A DNA stretch of 22,700 bases from Phycisphaerales bacterium UBA2396. GTDB lineage: Bacteria; Planctomycetota; Phycisphaerae; Phycisphaerales; UBA1924. The translations under genes were made by a program, and so were the position numbers. Below the pieces are notes generated by a model. The model was given only the letters and a program-made list of their open reading frames with translations, was not told where the DNA came from and searched no databases. The stretch spans positions 1-22,700 of the forward strand of contig DDSG01000171.1 in assembly GCA_002343325.1 (NCBI GenBank). Direction: 5' to 3'. Shown here piece by piece: positions 1 to 8,433 of this stretch. The first letter of the stretch is position 1. Each line of letters begins with the position of its first letter.

Positions 1-24
1 GCTCTACCGCTGAGCTAAGGTGGC
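1..24 (-). tRNA. Partial tRNA gene (5' part only)
   Basis: Read on the minus strand, this begins GCCACCTTAGCTCAGCGGTA and continues GAGC. That is a 7-base acceptor strand, the usual TA at positions 8-9, and a D arm with a GCTC/GAGC stem and an AGCGGTA loop. The anticodon, variable and T arms lie outside the window, so the isotype cannot be read. A promoter-like pair of boxes sits upstream at 53-81. Confidence 0.85.
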
Positions 25-52
25 ATCACGCGGCGGTCGGCCGCGGGTCTGA

Positions 53-81
53 AGTATCGGCGTGTCGGGGGCGGTTGTCCA
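53..81 (-). promoter_or_regulatory. Sigma70-type promoter of the tRNA gene
   Basis: On the minus strand, TGGACA (81 to 76, five of six matches to TTGACA) is followed after exactly 17 bases by GATACT (58 to 53, four of six matches to TATAAT). Transcription would start near 46, about 20 bases before the tRNA 5' end at 24, leaving a short leader for RNase P. It is the best-formed two-box promoter in the window. Confidence 0.6.
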
Positions 82-122
82 CCCCCCACCCCCACGTGGC
101 GGTCATCAACGGATCCGGGGGT

Positions 123-1571
123 TCATGATTCTGAGGTGGCTGCGCTGCCCCACCCCCTGGGTTTGGGGCGTATGCCGGCGGTGGGCCCGGGGAGGGCGAC
201 GGCGGCGCCCCCGGCCGAGGTGATGGTCATGCGTGCCCCTGCGGAGCGCAACTGGGCGAGCTGGCGGGCGCCGATGCGGGCCCGCAGGGTGACGTGGGTG
301 TCGGTGTAGTCGCGGGCGAGCACCTCGCCGCGGTTTTCGATCACGTGGACGGTGCGGCTGTCGGCCAGCGGCACGGTGATGAGCAGTTCCTCGACCTTGC
401 CGCGGGCGGCATCACGGACGAGGTTCCAGAGGTGCTCGCGTCCCGCGTCGAAGGTGCCGCCCTTGGGGCTGGCGATTTCACGGGCGCTGATCACGACCGA
501 GCCGGGCACCTTCTGCTGCCAGACGAGCAGCTCGGTGTTGTCTCGGAGGCGGTCGGCCTTGTTGAGCAGCAGGACGCGGGGCGGGGGCTCGTAGATCGCG
601 CCCATCTTGTCCTCACGCTCGCGCACTTCTTCGATCAGCTCGTCGAGCGTCCGCGTGACAGTCTCGTAGTGCAGGGCGGCGGCGGGATCAGAGACGTCGA
701 GCACGATCAGCAGCAGGTCGGCGTGCGTTGCCTCTTCGAGCGTCGCACGGAAGGCGGCGATGAGATTCGTCGGAAGATCGCGGACGAACCCGACAGTGTC
801 GGACAGCATCACGTGGAGCCCCCCGCCCAGGTCCCACTGGCGGGTGCGGGTCATCAGCGTGGCGAAGAGGCGATCGTCGGCATACGCGCCGCCGGAGGTC
901 AGGGCGTTGAACAGCGTGCTCTTCCCGGCGTTGGTGTAGCCCACGATCCCCACGGTGAAGTTCTCGAGCTTGCGCTGCTGCACTTCGCGGCGTTTGCGTT
1001 CCTGCACGACGCGGATCTCGCGTTCGAGATCGTTCTTGCGGGATTGAACAAGGCGGCGGTCGATCTCGAGCTGCTGCTCGCCCGGGCCTCGCGTCCCGAT
1101 GCCGCCCGTGATGCGTTCGAGGTGGCTCCACATGGCTTTGAGCCTGGGGTAGGTGTACTCGAGCTGGGCGAGTTCGATCTGGAGCTTGGCCTCGGCGCTG
1201 GTGGCGCGGCTGGCGAAGATGTCGAGAATCAGCTCCGAGCGGTCGAGCACCTTACGCAGAGTCGCCTGCTCGATGTTGCTGATCTGCTTGGGCGACAGGT
1301 CGTGATCGAAGATGATCGTGGTGGCGCCGAGGGACTCGCAGAGCCCCTTGAGTTCGGAGAGTTTGCCCGAGCCCAGGTAGGTCGCGGGGACGGGCTTGGG
1401 CAGGTTCTGGGACATCTCGCCGACGACCCGCGCTCCGGCCTGCTCGGCGAGAGAGCGGAGTTCGCCGAAGGGGTCGGCCTTGTCGTAGTTGGATTCGGGG
1501 AGCCTGACCGCGCAGAGGACCGCCCGCTCGGAGCGGACGTCGAGTTCGGAACGTTCGTGCTGGATGGGCAT
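123..1571 (-). CDS. hflX: GTPase HflX
   Basis: HflX is a ribosome-associated GTPase that splits or rescues stalled 70S ribosomes, notably under heat stress. The protein has the N-terminal HflX domain, the family signature GTRGPGEQQLEIDRR (about residues 159-173), a basic coiled-coil linker, then the G domain with P-loop GYTNAGKST (about 211-219), DTVGFVRDLP (G3, about 258-267) and LNKAD (G4). The length of 482 residues is slightly above the usual 400-450, with a Gly/Pro-rich C-terminal tail. I chose the ATG at 1571; a TTG two codons upstream (1577) is in frame and equally possible. Neither has a strong Shine-Dalgarno sequence. It lies downstream of pyrG on the same strand, 163 bases away. Identification is secure from the motifs. 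Confidence 0.95.
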   Translation of the reverse strand: MPIQHERSELDVRSERAVLCAVRLPESNYDKADPFGELRSLAEQAGARVVGEMSQNLPKPVPATYLGSGKLSELKGLCESLGATTIIFDHDLSPKQISNIEQATLRKVLDRSELILDIFASRATSAEAKLQIELAQLEYTYPRLKAMWSHLERITGGIGTRGPGEQQLEIDRRLVQSRKNDLEREIRVVQERKRREVQQRKLENFTVGIVGYTNAGKSTLFNALTSGGAYADDRLFATLMTRTRQWDLGGGLHVMLSDTVGFVRDLPTNLIAAFRATLEEATHADLLLIVLDVSDPAAALHYETVTRTLDELIEEVREREDKMGAIYEPPPRVLLLNKADRLRDNTELLVWQQKVPGSVVISAREIASPKGGTFDAGREHLWNLVRDAARGKVEELLITVPLADSRTVHVIENRGEVLARDYTDTHVTLRARIGARQLAQLRSAGARMTITSAGGAAVALPGPTAGIRPKPRGWGSAATSES

Positions 1572-1622
1572 AGACAACGCGGCCTGATTGCCGCGACTCC
1601 TGGTCGTGTGTTCAATCGTCGG

Positions 1623-1686
1623 GGTCGCGTGCCGACCTCACAACGCCTTGCGTCCGTCGCCCGACGGGCACGCCCAAAGGGTGTGC
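1623..1686 (-). promoter_or_regulatory. Cluster of three small hairpins between pyrG and hflX
   Basis: Three inverted repeats lie close together in the 163-base gap: 1668-1686 (8-bp arms GCACGCCC/GGGTGTGC with one wobble, 3-base loop), 1654-1667 (CCGTC/GACGG, 4-base loop) and 1623-1637 (GGTCG/CGACC, 5-base loop). No T-tract follows on the minus strand, so a classical rho-independent terminator is not supported. They could slow or attenuate read-through from pyrG into hflX, or be chance structure in GC-rich DNA. Confidence 0.3.
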
Positions 1687-1734
1687 GCGGGCGGTCCGAT
1701 GGGTGTGTGGATTACAGGCTCATGATGCGGAAGG

Positions 1735-3684
1735 TTAGGCGTGCTGGGCGGTGCGGGCCTGTCCGCGGAGCCAGCGTGCGACGTCGGGGTCGGCGGAACC
1801 GTCCGTCTCGCGCTTGGCGATGGCGGCGGCGATGAGGCCCATGAACATCGGCTGGGGCGTGAGCGGGCGGCTCGTCAGCTCGGGGTGGAACTGCCCGCCG
1901 ATGAAGTACGGGTGCTCGCCCGGCGCGGGGGCCGCGGGGTCCGCGGGCTGGCGCAGTTCGAGGATCTGCATGATCGGGCGCGTGGGGTGTCGGCCCGAGA
2001 AGATCAGGCCGGCCTCTTCGAGGCGGCCGAGGAAGTCGGGGTCGACCTCGTAGCGATGGCGGAAGCGTTCGCGCACGGAGGTTCTGTTGCCGAAGAGGAA
2101 GGAGGCGAGGCTGCCCTGCGTCAGCAGCACGTCCTGAGCGCCGAGGCGCATCGTGCCGCCGAGCCCTTCGATTTTCTTCTGCTCGGGCAGTTCGCTGATG
2201 ACGGGGTAGGCGGCATCGGGCACGAACTCGGTGGAGTTGGCGCCGCGGAGTCCGAGGACATTTCGTGCGTACTCGATGACGGCGACCTGGAAGCCCAGAC
2301 AGATGCCCAGGTAGGGGACGCGCTGCGTTCGGCAGTGCTTGACGCAGGCGATCTTGCCCTCGACGCCGCGAACACCGAACCCGCCGGGAACGATGACGGC
2401 GTCGAGCCCGCGAAGCCGATCGGAAACGTTGGCGTCGGTGATGTCGGTGGTATCGAGCCACTTGACGTCGATCTTGCAGGAGAGGTGGGCCGAGCAGTGC
2501 TCGATGGCCTTGTCGATGGAGGCGTAGGCGTCGCGGAGGTTGGCGTACTTGCCGGCGATGCCGAGGGAGACGGCGTGGCGTTTGGGGGCGACGAGCCTGC
2601 GCCCGAAGGCGTTCCACTTCTCGCGGGCGCGATCCTCGTGAACCACATCCACCCGGTCGTGAAGGTTGAGGAGGGACATGATCTCGCGGTCGAGGCCTTC
2701 CTGCCTCATTTCCTCGGGGATCGTGTAGATGCTCTCGCGATCGTGCATGGAGAAGATGCGTCGCAGCGGGACGTTGCTGAACATCGCGATCTTCTGCATG
2801 ACCTTGGGCTGGCAGGGGCGGCTGGCGCGGCAGGCGATGATGTGGGGCTGGATGCCCGCCTCCATCAGCCGCTTGATGCCGAGCTGCGCCGGCTTGCTTT
2901 TCTGCTCGCCGAGGGCCGGAGGCTCGATGACATAGGTCAGGGCGACAAAGCAGGTCGAGCCCGGCCCTTCCTCGAAGGCCAGTTCTCGCATCGCCTCGAT
3001 GTAGAAGGCGTTCTCGTAGTCGCCGACCGTGCCACCGACTTCGACGAAGACAACGTCGGCGGGGCGGGTGCCGTCGCCCTGCACGGCCAGTTCGCGGAGT
3101 TTCTTCTTCACCTCGCCCGTGACATGAGGGATCATCTGCACATCTCGGCCGAGGTAGCCGCCGCGACGCTCGCGGTCGATGATCTCGGCGTAGAGGCGGC
3201 CTGAAGTGGTGAAGTTCTTGCGCGTGAGGTTCTGGTCGAGCAATCGCTCGTAGGTGCCCAGATCCATGTCGCACTCGGTGCCGTCGTCGAGCACGAAGAC
3301 TTCGCCGTGACGGAACGGGTTGAGGGTGCCCGAATCGACGTTGAGGTACCCCTCCATCTTGATAGGGGCGACGGAGAGGCCTTTGTCCTTGAGCATCTTG
3401 GCGAGGCTGCTGGCGAAGATGCCCTTGCCGAGCCCGGACATGACGGTGCCGAAGACGATGACGAACTTGTGGCGTCCACGGACGTAGCCGTCGGGAATGG
3501 GCGAATAGAACTCGCTGTCGGCGGAGGACTCGCCCACGGAGGAGAGGATGGAGGAGGACCGACGGGAGTCATCGTCGGCGGGGCCCGATTCCCGTGGGCC
3601 GCCCGAGCTGGCTTCCTGACGGACGGGCTCCGGATCCGATGGGAGCCAACGCCGCATCGCCTGCTGGATCGTCTGGGTGGGCAT
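1735..3684 (-). CDS. pyrG: CTP synthase, divergent and N-terminally extended
   Basis: CTP synthase converts UTP to CTP using ATP and glutamine-derived ammonia, the last step of pyrimidine nucleotide synthesis. The synthetase domain (about residues 72-360) has P-loop GTVMSGLGKG (79-88), NVDSGTLNPFRHGEVFV and VEVGGTVGD. The class I glutaminase domain (about 370-625) has VPGGFGVRGVEGK, YLGICLGFQ with nucleophile Cys462, and GGQFHPE with His600 and Glu602. The usual GGVVSSLGKG is changed to GTVMSGLGKG and KLDPY to KMEGY, so this is a divergent branch with intact catalytic residues. At 649 residues it is about 100 longer than usual: some 70 polar Ser/Glu/Asp-rich residues precede the synthetase domain. 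The ATG at 3684 was chosen because a TACACT box lies 5 bases upstream; no Shine-Dalgarno is visible. The frame stays open far upstream, but that is the antisense of the peptidase genes. Confidence 0.93.
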   Translation of the reverse strand: MPTQTIQQAMRRWLPSDPEPVRQEASSGGPRESGPADDDSRRSSSILSSVGESSADSEFYSPIPDGYVRGRHKFVIVFGTVMSGLGKGIFASSLAKMLKDKGLSVAPIKMEGYLNVDSGTLNPFRHGEVFVLDDGTECDMDLGTYERLLDQNLTRKNFTTSGRLYAEIIDRERRGGYLGRDVQMIPHVTGEVKKKLRELAVQGDGTRPADVVFVEVGGTVGDYENAFYIEAMRELAFEEGPGSTCFVALTYVIEPPALGEQKSKPAQLGIKRLMEAGIQPHIIACRASRPCQPKVMQKIAMFSNVPLRRIFSMHDRESIYTIPEEMRQEGLDREIMSLLNLHDRVDVVHEDRAREKWNAFGRRLVAPKRHAVSLGIAGKYANLRDAYASIDKAIEHCSAHLSCKIDVKWLDTTDITDANVSDRLRGLDAVIVPGGFGVRGVEGKIACVKHCRTQRVPYLGICLGFQVAVIEYARNVLGLRGANSTEFVPDAAYPVISELPEQKKIEGLGGTMRLGAQDVLLTQGSLASFLFGNRTSVRERFRHRYEVDPDFLGRLEEAGLIFSGRHPTRPIMQILELRQPADPAAPAPGEHPYFIGGQFHPELTSRPLTPQPMFMGLIAAAIAKRETDGSADPDVARWLRGQARTAQHA

Positions 3685-3689
3685 GAGAG

Positions 3690-3695
3690 AGTGTA
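3690..3695 (-). promoter_or_regulatory. Putative -10 box (TACACT) for leaderless pyrG
   Basis: TACACT on the minus strand matches TATAAT at four of six positions, including the key T1, A2 and T6. It lies 5 bases before the pyrG ATG, so transcription would start at or within a base or two of the A of ATG. No recognisable -35 box is present. Confidence 0.4.
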
Positions 3696-3831
3696 CCACC
3701 CACAAGGCAGGCCCGGCGGGGGTAGTCCCGGGGCGCGAGCTGTTTCGCAAGCCCGAGCCCCCCCTGTTCCGACCTATAAGCACCCAACCGACGCTACGCT
3801 GTGCACCAGATCCGTCCCCCAAGGAGCCCCT

Positions 3832-5661
3832 ATGCCCAGGCCCCCCCACCGATTGACCGCCCTGCTCGCGCTTTTCGCCGGGCTGACCCAGGCCTCGACC
3901 TCGCTTTGGGCGCAGGAGGCCGACCCACGACTGAACCCGACGACCGGGGCGCTCAAAGCCAATTGGGCTCCCGCGGCGGACTTTGACCACAAGCATCTCC
4001 GCCTTGAGCTCGACATGGGCGACCTGTCCAAGCCGATGCTCCGCGGGGTGGCGACCTTCACGCTCGCCTCTCGGGGGACCGCCCGGTCGGAGATTCGCCT
4101 CGACGCGGGCACCGACCTCACCGTCGAGCGCGTGGAGTTCCCGGAACGGACGGTCGGTCGGAACCTCAAAGAGCCGGCCAAGCCGATCCCCTTCACGCGT
4201 GAAGGGCGGGACCTGATCGTGACGCTGCCCGCGCCGGCCAAGCCGGGTGAGGCGTTCGACCTGCGAGTGGTGTACTCGGCGGACTATTCGAGCGGGCGAG
4301 GGGAGGGGCTGACGTACCTCAAGCCCAACGAGAAGGCCGAGAGCGAAACGGATCGCTCGCCGATCGTGTATTCGCAGGGGCAGGCCGAGCACCACCACAA
4401 ATGGTTCCCGTGTCACGACTTCCCGAACGAGCGGGCGACAACCGAGATGATCGTGACCGTGCCGACGGGGTACGAGGCGGTCTCGAACGGCCGACTCGTG
4501 TCTCGCAAGGCCGACCGCGGCCGGACAACGTTCCACTGGCTCCAGGACAAGCATCACCCGTACTACCTGGTGACGCTGGTGGTGGGCAAGTTCACGATCA
4601 TCAACCTCGACCCCGAGAGGCCCAACGCCAAGCCCGACATGTCGTTCCCCAGGGAGGACCGATTCCGCCTGCCGGTGACGGCGTACGTGCCCATCGGCCG
4701 GGAGGAGGACGGGCAGCGGGTGCTCAAGGACACGTGGGAGATGATCGGGGTGTTCGAGAAGGTGTTCGACGAGCCGTATCCCTGGGACAAGTACACGCAG
4801 GTGATGGTGCGTGGGTTCGGTGGCGGCATGGAGAACACCTCTGCGACGACGATGTACGCCGAGTTGCTCAACGCTCGCGGGCAACAGGGCGACGACATCA
4901 TCGCGCACGAACTGGCGCACCAGTGGTTCGGCGACCTGGTGACCTGCCGGACGTGGGCACACCTGTGGCTCAACGAGGGATGGGCGACGTATTCCGAGGC
5001 AATCTGGGCGGAGCATCTCGAAGGCGACGAAGGGTACATGCGGACGATCGCGAGCTGGATGAGCCAGCAGCGGATGGGCAATCGGGGCTCGCTGCCGCGG
5101 GCGATCCCGATGGTCTCGAACCGGTACGCGAACCCGGATCAGCCCTTCCAGAAGGCCGACAACCCGTACTCGAAGGGTGCGCTCGTGCTCCACGCGCTGC
5201 GAGAGAAGCTGGGCAAGGAGGTCTTCTTCCGCGGAGCGGCCCTGTATCTCGACCGCCACAAGGAACGCGGGCTGGCCGAGACCGACGACTTCCGTCGGGC
5301 GTTGGAGGACGTGTCGGGCGTGCCGCTCGACCGCTTCTTCGAGCAGTGGACCCTGCGCCCGGGCCTGGCGCGGCTTGACATCAAGCTGGGGTACGCCGAC
5401 GGCGAACTCGCCATCGACGCAACGCAGACCCAGAAGATCGACAGCGACAACCCGGCGTACGTGATGAGCGTGCCGGTGCGGATCCGGTACGAGGACGGGA
5501 CGACCGAGATGCTGTCGTTCGAGATCGCCGAGAAGAACGCGAAGGCGACGATGCGGGTCAAGGGCAAGCCCGCCGAGGTCTCCTTCGATCCGCGCCTGAC
5601 CAATCTCGCGGTGTACACGGTTTCGCAGCCCATCGCCTCGGCCGAACCGATCGAACGCTAA
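3832..5661 (+). CDS. Secreted M1 family metalloaminopeptidase (gluzincin)
   Basis: M1 peptidases are zinc enzymes that remove N-terminal residues from peptides. This one should act outside the cytoplasm. The 609-residue protein starts with a signal peptide (hydrophobic LTALLALFAGL, likely cleavage after SLWA). It has the exopeptidase motif GGMEN (about 331-335) and the zinc site HELAH (359-363) with the third ligand Glu382 in LWLNEGWAT, the full HEXXH-18-E pattern. NPYSKGALVLH probably holds the catalytic tyrosine. The start is set by an AAGGAG Shine-Dalgarno at 3821-3826, 5 bases before the ATG. TATAAG at 3775-3780 is a possible -10 box. A paralogue follows 52 bases downstream on the same strand, so the two are probably co-transcribed. 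Substrate is unknown. Confidence 0.93.
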   Translation: MPRPPHRLTALLALFAGLTQASTSLWAQEADPRLNPTTGALKANWAPAADFDHKHLRLELDMGDLSKPMLRGVATFTLASRGTARSEIRLDAGTDLTVERVEFPERTVGRNLKEPAKPIPFTREGRDLIVTLPAPAKPGEAFDLRVVYSADYSSGRGEGLTYLKPNEKAESETDRSPIVYSQGQAEHHHKWFPCHDFPNERATTEMIVTVPTGYEAVSNGRLVSRKADRGRTTFHWLQDKHHPYYLVTLVVGKFTIINLDPERPNAKPDMSFPREDRFRLPVTAYVPIGREEDGQRVLKDTWEMIGVFEKVFDEPYPWDKYTQVMVRGFGGGMENTSATTMYAELLNARGQQGDDIIAHELAHQWFGDLVTCRTWAHLWLNEGWATYSEAIWAEHLEGDEGYMRTIASWMSQQRMGNRGSLPRAIPMVSNRYANPDQPFQKADNPYSKGALVLHALREKLGKEVFFRGAALYLDRHKERGLAETDDFRRALEDVSGVPLDRFFEQWTLRPGLARLDIKLGYADGELAIDATQTQKIDSDNPAYVMSVPVRIRYEDGTTEMLSFEIAEKNAKATMRVKGKPAEVSFDPRLTNLAVYTVSQPIASAEPIER

Positions 5662-5713
5662 GCACGACCGACCCGCCTTCGAGCACGCCCCCCACCCACA
5701 CGAGCGAACGACC

Positions 5714-8344
5714 ATGACGACCTCATTCCGAACGACCCCCGCACTCCTCATTCTGCTGGCCGGCCTGGCGTGGCCCGCCTGGGCCCGCCACGGCGGCGAG
5801 CACGAGTGCCAGCACGGCAAGGCGGAAATGGCCCGCCTCCAGTGGCTCGCCAACCCGATCGACCCGGCGACCGGACGCGACGCGCGGAACTTCGCACGCT
5901 CCACCGGCGGGATCGATTACCGCCACATGAAGCTCGAGCTGACGGTGCTCGACATGAACACGCCGGTCATGAACGCGAGACAGACACTCACGCTCGCGCC
6001 GCTGGGCAGGGCGGTCTCCACGATCTCTCTCGATGCCCGGTTGCTGACCATCGACCGGGCCGAGTCGCCCGGGCGCACCGTCACGCACGAACACGACGGG
6101 CAGACGTTGACCATGACCTTTACGCCCCCGCTGCCCGCGGACGAGGCCGCCGACGTCGTGATCCACTACACGATCCAAGATCCGCCCCGAGGGCTGTTCT
6201 GGACGCCCGAGTCGCCCGCCTGGCCCGGCCGCCCCGCCCAGATCCACACGCAAGGCCAGCCCGAGACAAACTCCTACTGGTTCCCGTGCCACGACTTCCC
6301 CAATGAGCGGCTCACGACCGAGCTCGTCGTCGCGGCGCCCACCGGCTTTACCGTCTCTTCCAACGGACGCTTTGTCGGCAAGGAACAGATCATCCTCGAT
6401 CTGCCCGACGGCGTCGGCGGCAGCCGCCTCGCCGGGTTCGATCAGTGGCGCTTCCTCCAGGACAAGCCCCACGTCAACTACCTCGTCACCCTGGTGATCG
6501 GGAAGTTCGACATCGTGGAACTCGGCACGCCGAGCCTCCCGATGCCCGTCTACGTCCCTCCGGGGCGGGCCGATGACGCCCGCACGACCTACGGCCGGAC
6601 GCCCGAGATGGTCCGTCTGTTCGAGCAGAAGCTCGACGAACCCTACCCCTGGGACCGCTACGCCCAGCTCGTGGTGCACAACTTCGTCGCGGGCGGCATG
6701 GAGAACACCGCCGCGACCACGATGCACGACACCGCGCTGCTCACCCCCGCCTCCGCCGATGACTTTGACCTCGACGGCCTGATCTCTCACGAGCTCGCGC
6801 ACCAGTGGTTCGGCGACCTGATGACCTGCAACACCTGGGAGCACATCTGGCTCAACGAGGGATGGGCGACCTTCCTCACCCCAGTCTGGTTCGAGCACCG
6901 CGACGGGCGGGCCGCCTACGAGGCTCGCGTCCGCGAGCTCTACGACGGCGTGATCGCATCCGACACGGGCATGCTCCCCACCACTCCGGGCATGGCCAGC
7001 AAGGTCTACAGCGATGCGTGGGAGCCCTTCCGCCGCAGCGCCAACCCGTACGGCAAGGGCGCCTCCGTGCTCGCGATGCTCCGTGCGAGGCTCGGCGATG
7101 AAGCGTTCTGGCGTGGCGTCCGTCTCTATGTCGATCGCCACAAGTTCAAGAACGTCGAGACCTCCGACTTCCGCCAGGCGCTCGAGGATGGATCGGGCGA
7201 TTCGCTCGAACTCTTCTTCACCCAGTGGGTCACACGCCCCAATATCCCGAGACTTGCCATCGAAGCCTCGTGGGACGACGCCACTCGCACGCTCAAGCTC
7301 TCCGGCCAGCAGACGCAGACGATCGACGGGCTCAACCCTGCCTTTCAGTTCAACCTTCCCGTCTGGATCAAGCCCAAGGGAGTCAGCGACTGGACCAAAG
7401 CCACGCTGACCTTCGACGGCAAGTCCGGCGAGCTGGGGGCGATCCCCCTGGACGCCGAGCCCGAAGCCATCGCGTTCGATCCTGAACTGACGGTCATCGC
7501 CGAGATCCGATGCTCTCACCCGGCCGCGTCCAGCCTTGCCCTGCTGACCGAGGGGCCGACACTCAACGCCCGCGTCCAGGCGATGCGTGGCATCGGGGAA
7601 GACGCCCCCGACAGCGTGCTCAAGGCACTCTCCGACGTGGCCTCGGACCGCTCGCTGAACGCCTTCCTTCGCGTCGAGGCGGTCCGGGCTCTTGCCCGGG
7701 CGAAGTCGGCCGCCGATCTCTCGGTCCTGCTGACCTCCGCCACGGATTCCTGGCGCGTGCGCGAGGCGGTGGTGTCCGCCCTCGCGGACCTTTCCCGGTC
7801 CGACAGCGCCACCGCGACGATGCGTGAGCGCTCGTTCGTCATGTTCTCGAAGCTCGCCGAGTCCGACAAGAGCACCCGGGTTCGCGCCGCGGCGATCCGC
7901 GGGCTTGGCGCGATGAACGCGGGCGGCGCGATCGAGCTGCTCATGCGGACGTCCCGCGCGGAAAGCCAGGACGACGCCGTCCGAATCGCTTCGATCGACG
8001 CGCTCGTGGCTCTCAACCGCAAGTCGTGCCTGGCGATCGTCGGCGAACTGACCAAGCCCGGCAGGCTCAGCCGGACCCGCGCCGCCGCCATCCGCGCGGT
8101 TGCCTCGCTGGCGGCCCACGACCCCGATCTGGCGTTCGAACTGGTGTCGGCCAACCTCGCCGACCGCGAATGGCGCTCCCGCCAGGCCGCGGGCGAGTCC
8201 CTGGTGCAGCTCAAGGACCCGCGCGGGGTCGACGCGCTCTCCCTGCGGCGGAAGGATGTCGCCGATCCCTACGAACAGGCCCTCATCGATCGCTGGACGA
8301 GCGACCTTCGGGCGGCGATCGCGCCCCAGCAGCAGACCCGCTAG
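5714..8344 (+). CDS. Secreted M1 family metallopeptidase with C-terminal HEAT-like repeats
   Basis: This is a paralogue of the preceding gene. In the 876-residue protein a signal peptide (LLILLAGLAWPAWA) is followed by a His/Cys-rich mature start, HGGEHECQHGK, which could bind metal. The catalytic region has GGMEN (about 327-331), HELAH at 359-363 and Glu382 in IWLNEGWAT, so all zinc ligands are present and numbered as in its neighbour. Unlike the neighbour, it continues past about residue 605 into some 260 residues of repeated Ala/Arg/Leu-rich helices of HEAT or PBS-lyase type (for example VRAAAIRGLGAM and RTRAAAIRAVASL), probably a binding or scaffolding surface. Start: the only nearby ATG, with no clear Shine-Dalgarno, so translation may be coupled to the upstream gene. 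The end is followed by a strong hairpin. Substrate is unknown. Confidence 0.92.
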   Translation: MTTSFRTTPALLILLAGLAWPAWARHGGEHECQHGKAEMARLQWLANPIDPATGRDARNFARSTGGIDYRHMKLELTVLDMNTPVMNARQTLTLAPLGRAVSTISLDARLLTIDRAESPGRTVTHEHDGQTLTMTFTPPLPADEAADVVIHYTIQDPPRGLFWTPESPAWPGRPAQIHTQGQPETNSYWFPCHDFPNERLTTELVVAAPTGFTVSSNGRFVGKEQIILDLPDGVGGSRLAGFDQWRFLQDKPHVNYLVTLVIGKFDIVELGTPSLPMPVYVPPGRADDARTTYGRTPEMVRLFEQKLDEPYPWDRYAQLVVHNFVAGGMENTAATTMHDTALLTPASADDFDLDGLISHELAHQWFGDLMTCNTWEHIWLNEGWATFLTPVWFEHRDGRAAYEARVRELYDGVIASDTGMLPTTPGMASKVYSDAWEPFRRSANPYGKGASVLAMLRARLGDEAFWRGVRLYVDRHKFKNVETSDFRQALEDGSGDSLELFFTQWVTRPNIPRLAIEASWDDATRTLKLSGQQTQTIDGLNPAFQFNLPVWIKPKGVSDWTKATLTFDGKSGELGAIPLDAEPEAIAFDPELTVIAEIRCSHPAASSLALLTEGPTLNARVQAMRGIGEDAPDSVLKALSDVASDRSLNAFLRVEAVRALARAKSAADLSVLLTSATDSWRVREAVVSALADLSRSDSATATMRERSFVMFSKLAESDKSTRVRAAAIRGLGAMNAGGAIELLMRTSRAESQDDAVRIASIDALVALNRKSCLAIVGELTKPGRLSRTRAAAIRAVASLAAHDPDLAFELVSANLADREWRSRQAAGESLVQLKDPRGVDALSLRRKDVADPYEQALIDRWTSDLRAAIAPQQQTR

Positions 8345-8368
8345 TACCCCACTCCTTCAGCAACAAGC

Positions 8369-8400
8369 AGCGGGCCCGGGACATGAATCCCGGGCCCGCT
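8369..8400. terminator. Bidirectional terminator hairpin between convergent genes
   Basis: A perfect inverted repeat with 13-bp arms AGCGGGCCCGGGA / TCCCGGGCCCGCT and a 6-base loop CATGAA. It lies between the stop of the second M1 peptidase (8344) and the stop of the convergent dockerin-like gene (8434). A short T-containing stretch (GTGTTTCC) follows on the plus strand and TGCTTGTTGC on the minus strand. Neither is a classical T-tract, but stem stability and location fit termination from both sides. Confidence 0.7.
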
Positions 8401-8433
8401 GTGTTTCCAGAGGACTGTGTGGATCACTCGCGA

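Noticed and set aside
67..86. GGGGGCGG/CCACCCCC stem between hflX and the tRNA gene as a terminator
   Set aside because: The stem has a mismatch and no T-tract follows on the minus strand; it also overlaps the proposed tRNA -35 box.
294..1835. Long plus-strand open frame opposite hflX, and similar long frames opposite pyrG, the M1 peptidases, the 11755-13680 gene, gspE and the phosphatase
   Set aside because: Their translations are low-complexity, rich in Arg, Gly, Ala and Pro or acidic runs, with no family motifs. They mirror the third-position GC bias of the real genes on the other strand.
3685..5904. Minus-strand frame continuous with pyrG, which would make a 1389-residue protein
   Set aside because: The extra part is antisense to the M1 peptidase genes, and the pyrG start at 3684 has its own -10-like box.
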